DNA from: Physella acuta
Taxonomy: Eukaryota; Mollusca; Gastropoda; Physidae
Reading direction: 5' to 3'
DNA: 64,000 bases
Assembly: GCF_028476545.1 (NCBI RefSeq)
Contig: NW_026732268.1
Coordinates: 521,501 to 585,500 of the forward strand
In this document: positions 29,001 through 39,500 of the stretch, in pieces
How the letters are laid out: each line of letters starts with the position of its first letter
How positions within the stretch are numbered: the stretch's first letter is position 1
Position numbers and translations under genes: made by a program
The notes under the pieces: generated by a model
Databases searched by the model: none
Seen by the model: the letters and a program-made list of their open reading frames with translations, nothing else
Told to the model about the DNA's origin: nothing

Positions 29001-32000
29001 TATTTTAATGGAAGGGGACAACTGTGCAAATCTTGATGTATCATTGCGTGGTGCAAATCTTGATGTATCATTGCGTGGTGCAAATCTTGATGTATCATTG
29101 CGTGGTGCAAATCTTGATGTATCATTGCATGGTGCAAATCTTGATGTATCATTGCGTGGTGCAAATCTTGATGTATCATTGCGTGGTGCAAATCTTGATG
29201 TATCATTGCGTGGTGCAAATCTTGATGTATCATTGCGTGGTGCAAATCTTGATGTATCATTGCATGGTGCAAATCTTGATGTATCATTGCGTGGTGCAAA
29301 TCTTGATGTATCATTGCGTGGTGCAAATCTTGATGTATCATTACATGGTGCAAATCTTGATGTATCATTGCATGGTGCAAATCTTTATGTATCATTGCGT
29401 GGTGCAAATCTTGATGTATCATTGCGTGGTGCAAATCTTGATGTATCATTGCGTGGTGCAAATCTTGATGTATCATTGCGTTGTGCAAATCTTGATGTAT
29501 CATTGCATGGTGCAAATCTTGATGTATCATTGCATGGTGCAAATCTTGATGTATCATTGCGTTGTGCAAATCTTGATGTATCATTGCATGGTGCAAATCT
29601 TGATGTATCATTGCATGGTGCAAATCTTTATGTATCATTGCATGGTGCAAATCTTGATGTATCATTGCATTGTGCAAATCTTGATGTATCATTGCGTGGT
29701 GCAAATCTTGATGTATCATTGCATGGTGCAAATCTTGATGTATCATTGCGTGGTGCAAATCTTGATGTATCATTGCATGGTGCAAATCTTGATGTATCAT
29801 TGCGTTGTGCAAATCTTGATGTATCATTGCATGGTGCAAATCTTGATGTATCATTGCATGGTGCAAATCTTGATGTATCAGCATGGTGCAATTCTTGATG
29901 TACCATTGCGTGGTGCAATTCTTGATGTATCATTGCATGGTGCAAATCTTGATGTATCATTGCATTGTGCAAATCTTGATGTATCATTGCGTTGTGCAAA
30001 TCTTGATGTATCATTGCATGGTGCAAATCTTGATGTATCATTGCATCGTGCAAATCTTGATGTATCATTGCATGGTGCAAATCTTGATGTATCATTGCAT
30101 GGTGCAAATCTTGATGTATCATTGCATTGTGCTAATCTTGATGTATCATTGCATGGTGCAAATCTTGATGTATCATTGCACTGTGCTATGTAAATAATTG
30201 AGCCTTTGAATGTCACCAGTCCCCTGTCCAGCTGATTCAAAACTTGCATGGCTGTCTATTCCACAACTGACCACAGGACAGTGTCTTGACCAAGCAGTCA
30301 CAGAGATTGTCAAGGCAGGAGTTGAAGCTAACGGGACATACGCTAGTCCTCAGTGAGGTTTTTCCTATATTAGCTAGTCAACAATCAGCTTGTACACATT
30401 GACCACCCAGTTTGTACACATTGACCACTCAGTTTGTACACATTGACCACTCAGTTTGTACACATTGACCACTTAGTTTGTACACATTGACCACTCAGTT
30501 TGTACACATTGACCACTCAGTTTGTACACATTGACCACTCAGTTTGTACACATTGACCACCCAGTTTGTACACATTGACCACTCAGTTTGTACACATTGA
30601 CCACTCAGTTTGTACACATTGACCACTCAGTTTGTACACATTGACCACTCAGTTTGTACACATTGACCACTCAGTTTGTACACATTGACCACTTAGTTTG
30701 TACACATTGACCACTCAGTTTGTACACATTGACCACCCAGTTTGTACACATTGACCACTCAGTTTGTACACATTGACCACTCAGTTTGTACACATTGACC
30801 ACTCAGTTTGTACACATTAACCACTCAGTTTGTACACATTGACCACTTAGTTTGTACACATTGACCACTTAGTACACATTAACCACTCAGTTTGTACACA
30901 TTGACCACTCTGTACACATTGACCACTCAGTTTGTACACATTGACCTCTTAGTTTGTTCACTCATCATACACAACTACTAAACAGATACTTTATCTTGCT
31001 GTTGATTCAAGCTGCTGGTCCTTTTTTGTTTCTTGAGCAGCTTAAAATAGACCTACATAGATATTCACTTTTTTTCTTGATCAGCTTAAAATAGACCTAC
31101 ATAGATATTCACTTTTTTTCTTGATCAGCTTAAAATAGACCTACATAGATATTCACTTTTATTTATTGATTAGCTTAAAATAGACCTCTATTGATATTCC
31201 CTTTTTTGTTTCATGATTTGACCTACCTGAATTGAATAAGTAAATTTGTGCAGGCCTTCCAAATTTGGAGAACTGCAGTTGTACCCAGGGAGTGGGTTGG
31301 TAGAGTTGCTGGGAGAAAACTTGAATCAAACACTGCAAGTCTTGCACCAGCTGGAGGAAAAGGGTTGGATACAACGAGTTACACGCGTTGTCTTTGTGGA
31401 GTTTACTTTGTATTGCTCAAGTCTAGATCTCATCTCACAGATAACACTTATCTTAGAGTTTCCAACAACTGGTAAGTTGATATCTTAGAGTTTCCTACAA
31501 CTGGTAAGTTGATATCTTAGAGTTTCCTACAACTGGTAAGTTGATATCTTAGAGTTTCCTACAACTGGTAAGTTGATATCTTAGAGTTTCCTACAACTGG
31601 TAAGTTGATATCTTAGAGTTTCCTACAACTGGTAAGTTGATATCTTAGAGTTTCCTACAACTGGTAAGTTGATATCTTAGAGTTTCCTACAACTGGTAAG
31701 TTGATATCTTAGAGTTTCCTACAACTGGTAAGTTGATATCTTAGAGTTTCCTACAACTGGTAAGTTGATATGTTAGAGTTTCCTACAACTGGTAAGTTGA
31801 TATCTTAGAGTTTCCTACAACTGGTAAGTTGATATCTTAGAGTTTCCTACAACTGGTAAGTTGATATCTTAGAGTTTCTTACAACTGGTAAGTTGATATC
31901 TTCTGGTGTTACCCAGGGCTAAATATCTTCATTTTGTTAACCATCAACAATATTACCCCTGTAAAACATTTCTAAAACATCACATTTTCATTACAAATGT

Positions 32001-35000
32001 AATCAAAATGTGATGTTTTAGAAATGTTGATGAATCAAAATATGATGTTTTAGAAGTGTTGATGAATCAAAATGTGATGTTTTAGAAGTGTTGATGAATC
32101 AAAATGTGATGTTTTAGAAGTGTTGATGAATCAAAATGTGATGTATCTTCAGGTAGTGCTGTTACCAGCTCGTCTATTCTGACAGAAAAACTGATGCGCT
32201 TCGTCCCTGGAACTGTTGACCCTCTCATGGTTTGCCAGGTCCATTTTGTTTACACACTCGTAGAGAAATACATCATCTTCTGTCATCCAACAGATTATCT
32301 TCTGTCATCCAACAGCTTCTGTCATCCAACAGATTATCTTCTGTCATCCAACAGATCATCTTCTGTCATCCAACAGATTATCTTCTGTCATCCAACAGAT
32401 TATCTTCTGTCATCCAACAGCTTCTGTCATCCAACAGATTATCTTCTGTCATCCAACAGATCATCTTCTGTCATCCAACAGCTTCTGTCATCCAACAGAT
32501 TATCTTCTGTCATCCAACAGATTATCTTCTGTCATCCAACAGATTATCTTCTGTCATCCAACAGATTATCTTCTGTCATCCAACAGCTTCTGTCATCCAA
32601 CAGATCATCTTCTGTCATCCAACAGATTATCTTCTGTCATCCAACAGATTATCTTCTGTCATCCAACAGCTTATCTTCTGTCATCCAACAGATTATCTTC
32701 TGTCATCCAACAGATTATCTTCTGTCATCCAACAGATTATCTTCTGTCATCCAACAGCTTATCTTCTGTCATCCAACAGCTTATCTTCTGTCATCCAACA
32801 GATTATCTTCTTCCTGTTTGTGATTTATTTAACAACAATCCTGACGATGCGTGTATGCAGAGAAAAGTCTCAGTTCTTGACTCAGCTCTGGAATTGGGTT
32901 GACCTACTTATCTGTTGCTTGGCCTGGGCAAGCTGTGGGCTGTACGTGGCATGTTTGTACACAACAACTGGCCAGATTTCAACTTTCCTGGCCAACACGG
33001 CAGCCCCTGCTCAGTTAAGTCAGGTCTTTGTGTTGCATGGAGTTTACCGTTCCACGCATGCTTGCCTCGTTTTCTTGTTTAGTCTAAAGGTGAGGTTCCA
33101 TGCATGTTTGTATGTTAGTCTAAAGGTAAGGTTACATGCATGTTTGTATGTTAGTCTAAAGGTAAGGTTACATGCATGTTTGTATGTTAGTCTAAAGGTA
33201 AGATTACATGCATGTTTGTATGTTAGTCTACAGGTAAGGTTCCATGCATGTTTGTATGTTAGTCTAAAGGTAAGGTTCCATGCATGTTTGTATGTTAGTC
33301 TAAAGGTAAGATTACATGCATGTTTGTATGTTAGTCTACAGGTAAGGTTCCATGCATGTTTGTATGTTAGTCTAAAGGTAAGGTTACATGCATGTTTGTA
33401 TGTTAGTCTAAAGGTAAGATTACATGCATGTTTGTATGTTAGTCTACAGGTAAGGTTCCATGCATGTTTGTATGTTAGACTAAAGGTAAGGTTCCATGCA
33501 TGTTTGTATGTTAGTCTAAAGGTAAGGTTCCATGCATGTTTGTATGTTAGTCTACAGGTAAGGTTCCATGCATGTTTGTATGTTAGTCTACAGGTAAGGT
33601 TCCATGCATGTTTGTATGTTAGTCTAAAGGTAAGGTTCCATGCATGTTTGTATGTTAGTCTAAAGGTAAGATTACATGCATGTTTGTATGTTAGTCTACA
33701 GGTAAGGTTCCATGCATGTTTGTATGTTAGTCTAAAGGTAAGATTACATGCATGTTTGTATGTTAGTCTAAAGGTAAGATTACATGCATGTTTGTATGTT
33801 AGTCTACAGGTAAGGTTCCATGCATGTTTGTATGTTAGTCTAAAGGTAAGGTTACATGCATGTTTGTATGTTAGTCTAAAGGTAAGATTACATGCATGTT
33901 TGTATGTTAGTCTAAAGGTAAGGTTCCATGCATGTTTGTATGTTAGTCTACAGGTAAGGTTCCATGCATGTTTGTATGTTAGTCTAAAGGTAAGTGTCCA
34001 TGCATGTTTGTATGTTAGTCTAAAGGTAAGATTACACGCATGTTTGTATGTTAGTCTACAGGTAAGGTTCCATGCATGTTTGTATGTTAGTCTAAAGGTA
34101 AGATTACATGCATGTTTGTATGTTAGTCTACAGGTAAGGTTCCATGCATGTTTGTATGTTAGTCTAAAGGTAAGATTACATGCATGTTTGTATGTTAGTC
34201 TACAGGTAAGGTTCCATGCATGTTTGTATGTTAGACTAAAGGTAAGGTTCCATGCATGTTTGTATGTTAGTCTAAAGGTAAGGTTCCATGCATGTTTGTA
34301 TGTTAGTCTACAGGTAAGGTTCCATGCATGTTTGTATGTTAGTCTACAGGTAAGGTTCCATGCATGTTTGTATGTTAGTCTAAAGGTAAGGTTCCATGCA
34401 TGTTTGTATGTTAGTCTAAAGGTAAGATTACATGCATGTTTGTATGTTAGTCTACAGGTAAGGTTCCATGCATGTTTGTATGTTAGTCTAAAGGTAAGAT
34501 TACATGCATGTTTGTATGTTAGTCTAAAGGTAAGATTACATGCATGTTTGTATGTTAGTCTACAGGTAAGGTTCCATGCATGTTTGTATGTTAGTCTAAA
34601 GGTAAGGTTACATGCATGTTTGTATGTTAGTCTAAAGGTAAGATTACATGCATGTTTGTATGTTAGTCTAAAGGTAAGGTTCCATGCATGTTTGTATGTT
34701 AGTCTACAGGTAAGGTTCCATGCATGTTTGTATGTTAGTCTAAAGGTAAGTGTCCATGCATGTTTGTATGTTAGTCTAAAGGTAAGATTACATGCATGTT
34801 TGTATGTTAGTCTACAGGTAAGGTTCCATGCATGTTTGTATGTTAGTCTAAAGGTAAGATTACATGCATGTTTGTATGTTAGTCTACAGGTAAGGTTCCA
34901 TGCATGTTTGTATGTTAGTCTAAAGGTAAGATTACATGCATGTTTGTATGTTAGTCTACAGGTAAGGTTCCATGCATGTTTGTATGTTAGACTAAAGGTA

Positions 35001-36499
35001 AGGTTACATGCATGTTTGTATGTTAGTCTAAAGGTAAGATTACATGCATGTTTGTATGTTAGTCTAAAGGTAAGGTTCCATGCATGTTTGTATGTTAGTC
35101 TACAGGTAAGGTTCCATGCATGTTTGTATGTTAGTCTAAAGGTAAGGTTCCATGCATGTTTGTATGTTAGTCTAAAGGTAAGGTTACATGCATGTTTGTA
35201 TGTTAGTCTACAGGTAAGGTTCCATGCATGTTTGTATGTTAATCTAAAGGTAAGGTTACATGCATGTTTGTATGTTAGTCTAAAGTTAAGGTTACATGCA
35301 TGTTTGTATGTTAGTCTAAAGGTAAGGTTCCATGCATGTTTGTATGTTAGTCTAAAGGTAAGGTTACATGCATGTTTGTATGTTAGTCTAAAGGTAAGGT
35401 TACATGCATGTTTGTATGTTAGTCTAAAGGTAAGGTTCCATGCATGTTTGTATGTTAGTCTAAAGGTAAGATTACATGCATGTTTGTATGTTAGTCTAAA
35501 GGTACAGTGTTTCTTCCAGACTTTTTTCTCCGGGGGGGCACTTGAAATCTTCGGGGGGGCGGTAAACTTTCTTCGGGGGGGCGGACACTGTTAAAGTATA
35601 TATTTTCTATATAAATTATATAAATTTCATTTCGTTCGGGGGGGCGGTAAAAATTTTTCGGGGGGGCTTTGCCCCCCCCCCCCCCCCCCCCCCCGAAGAG
35701 ATGCCTGGAAGAAACTCTGTAAAGGTAAGGTTCCATGCATGTTTGTATGTTAGTCTAAAGGTAAGGTTACATGCATGTTTGTATGTTAGTCTAAAGGTAA
35801 GATTACATGCATGTTTGTATGTTAGTCTACAGGTAAGGTTCCATGCATGTTTGTATGTTAATCTAAAGGTAAGGTTCCATGCATGTTTGTATATTAGTCT
35901 AAAAGTAAGGTTACACACATGATAGTATCAAATATATAAAAATGATATTAGTAAATAATTTAAAAATTTACCGTTGATTAAATATATCATCACCTTTTTT
36001 AGTGAATGATCAACTTTTTGAACATTTGATTTAGTGAATAATCAACTTTTTGAACATTTGATTTAGTGAATAATCAACTTTTTGAACATTTGATTTAGTG
36101 AATAATCAACTTTTTGAACATTTGATTTAGTGAATGATCAACTTTCTGATTTAGATCCTGCGCCAGAGCCGCTACTGCAAGCCACTCTATAAATTGTACA
36201 TGACATTTTGTGCAGCCAGGGCGCCAGTGCTGGGGACTTTGCTCATCTTTTCTCTCTTAACTCTGACCTATGGCCAGCTGGGATATCTGGTGAGTTGTGG
36301 CACAGCACAGTAACTCTGACCTATGGCCAGCTGGGATATCTGGTGAGTTGTGACACAGCACAGTAACTCTGACCTATGGCCAGCTGGGATATCTGGTGAG
36401 TTGTGGCACAGCACAGTCCCTGAGGAAACCTGAAGCAACTGGAGAGGACAAAAATCTCCCCCACATGCAGTGCCGGCGCCAGGCACCCCCCCCCCCTCA

Positions 36500-36530
<31 letters not shown>

Positions 36531-39500
36531 TTTTCAATTTTTTTCATGCCCCGTGTTATCAGAGGTGTAGCGACCCTTCCCGCCGATTTGCACTCCCCCC
36601 CCCCCTCAAACTTTCAATTTGCTTTTCCAACCCATTTTGGCGCCTCCCTATGGACAGCGCCCTAGGCGACCGCCTAGTTCGCCTTATAGGTAGCGCCGGC
36701 CCTGCCCACACGGTGGGGTGTGAAGGGTCATGGTGAAGCTGTGGGAGAATGTGTGGGAGAATGTGTGGGAGAATGTGTGGGAAAATGTGTGGGAGAATGT
36801 GTGGGAGAATGTGTGGGAGAATGTGTGGAAGAATGTGTGGGAGAATGTGTGGAAGAATGTGTGGGAGAAGGATGTCCCGGGTGTGTCCAGTTCTCTTTTC
36901 CATTCTAAAATTGAATTTGTTGAACTGAAGCTTAGGATGAAGGTTTGGCTGTTGTATTGTGTACAATAGTCCAGACAGCAAGTCTGATAGAGAAAGTTGA
37001 AGCATCTTGTTAGTTAAGGGTTAAGTCTTGCTCTACTCTACCAAAGAAATTTGACCTCTGAACTCCGCAGATCTACGGACCATTTACCTTCGTGTGCCGC
37101 AGCTTTCCCAGTACCTTGACCTTCCTGCTGGCACTGGGTCGCACTGACCTACGACCCCTGCTGGGGCAGCATGAGGTGTTGACCCACCTGTACCTCATGT
37201 CCTACGCTGTGTGTGTGTACGGCCTGACCAGTGCTCTGATGTTGGCTGCCCTGAGCTGGAGCTACCGCTGGTCCCACTCTCAGATGTATCACAGCCTGGA
37301 GCTCAAAGACTTTGAGCTGATGGAGCTCATGCTCAGCTACTTGAAGACAATCATAGGCATCCACAAGGCTAAACCTGTAAGACTGGGGGATAATTGGGGG
37401 GGGGGGTAAGGTCAGACTAGACCAAATAGAGGGGGGGGGATAACATCAGACTAGACCAAATAGAGAGGGGGGGGGGGATAACATCAGACTAGACCAAATA
37501 GAGGGGGGAATAAGGTCAGACTAGACCAAATAGAGGGGGGATAAGGTCAAACTAGACCAAATAGAGGGGGGATAAGGTCAGACTAGACCAAATAGAGGGG
37601 GGATAAGGTCAGACTAGACCAAATAGAGGGGGGATAAGGTCAGACTAGACCAAATAGAGGGGGGATAAGGTCAGACTAGACCAAATAGAGGGGGGAATAA
37701 GGTCAGACTAGACCAAATGTGGGGGGGGGATAACATCAGACTAGACCAAATAGAGGGGGGATAAGGTCAGACTAGACCAAATAGAGGGGGGAATAAGGTC
37801 AGACTAGACCAAATGTGGGGGGGGGGATAACATCAGACTAGACCAAATGGGGGGGGGGGGGAATAAGGTCAGACTAGACCAAATAGAGGGGGGGGGGATA
37901 AGGTCAGACTAGAACAAATGGGGGGGGGGGGGGGAATTGAATACAAAGCTTAATAAAAAAATAATTTCTTGGATTGTTGTCAATCAAGTAACTTAGATTA
38001 TTAGTCATACATATAACTTAGATATTCAGTTTTCAAATCATTTTAAAAAAGACATGGTCAAAATAATTTTTTATTCAATACAAGCTCTCATTTTAAAGTG
38101 CATTGAATTTAATTTTTTATAATGTAATAATTTTCAAGGCTTTCCGCCAAGTGAAATTTGTTGGCCAACCTTCTTTACCAAGTCGCCCTACCAGTTCTTG
38201 CACCACCCCCAGACCTGCCAGCCCCAGTCCTAACCGCAGCCCACAAGACAACCAGAGGATTGTATCCACTCTACAGAGCTCATGGGATCAAGTGTTACAA
38301 ACATTGGACAAGGTGGGGACAAACAGGGGACAAGGTGGGGACAAATGGTGGACAAGGTGGGACAAACAGTGGACAAGATGGGGACAAATGGTGGACAAGG
38401 TGGGGACAAATGGTGGACAAGATGGGGACAAATGGTGGACAAGGTGGGACAAACAGTGGACAAGATGGGGACAAATGGTGGACAAGGTGGGACAAACAGT
38501 GGACAAGATGGGGACAAATGGTGGACAAGGTGGGGACAAATGGTGGACAAGATGGGGACAAATGGTGGACAAGGTGGGACAAACAGTGGACAAGATGGGT
38601 ACAAATGGTGGACAAGGTGGGACAAACAGTGGACAAGATGGGGACAAATGGTGGACAAGGTGGGGACAAATGGTGGACAAGGTGGGGACAAATGGTGGAC
38701 AAGGTGGGACAAACAGTGGACAAGGTGGGGACAAATGGTGGACAAGGTGGGACAAACAGTGGACAAGGTGGGGACAAATGGTGGACAAGGTGGGACAAAC
38801 AGTGGACAAGGTGGGGACAAATGGTGGACAAGGTGGGACAAATGGTGGACAAGGTGGGCAAACAGTGGACAATGTGGGGACAAATGGTGGACAAGGTGGG
38901 ACAAACAGTGGATAAGGTGGGGGACAAACAGTGGACAAGGTGGGGACAAATGGTGGACAAGGTGGGGACAAATGGTGGACAAGGTGGGGACAAATGGTGG
39001 ACAAGGTGGGACAAACAGTGGACAAGATGGGGACAAATGGTGGACAAGGTGGGGACAAATGGTGGACAAGGTGGGACAAACAGTGGACAAGGTGGGGACA
39101 AATGGTGGACAAGTTGGGGACAAATGGTGGACAAGGTGGGGACAAATGGTGGACAAGGTGGGGACAAATGGTGGACAAGGTGGGACAAACAGTGGACAAG
39201 GTGGGACAAACGGTGGACAAGGTGGGGACAAATGGTGGACAAGGTGGGGACAAATGGTGGACAAGGTGGGACAAACAGTGGACAAGGTGGGGACAAATGG
39301 TGGACAAGGTGGGGACAAATGGTGGACAAGGTGGGGACAAAGTAAGTTGTTTCCCCTTGCACATGAAGGTCCCAGAACTCTAGAATCCCATGTTTCAGCT
39401 GGAGAAGATGCACGAAGCTGAGGCTGCCAGTCTGGAACACCTGGAGGGCGCCGTCAGCCTCTGGTTGAGTAGGAGACACAAAGATTTTTTTTCCAAAACA

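Noticed and set aside
28910-30197. Open frames of 300 to 390 codons on both strands
   Set aside because: The 27 bp unit is stop-free in several frames; no composition or motif of a protein.
31248-31475. Frame QAFQIWRTAVVPREW in the polycystin exon
   Set aside because: Wrong frame: the other frame carries TRVVFVEFTLY and LEFPTTG, the family hallmarks.
32232-35594. An open frame of about 1,120 codons
   Set aside because: It joins an intronic array, the real TM7-TM9 exon and a 36 bp stop-free array. Only 32802-33089 shows family motifs and proper splice sites.
36396-36736. Pro-rich small frames
   Set aside because: They are homopolymer C-runs of a MITE.
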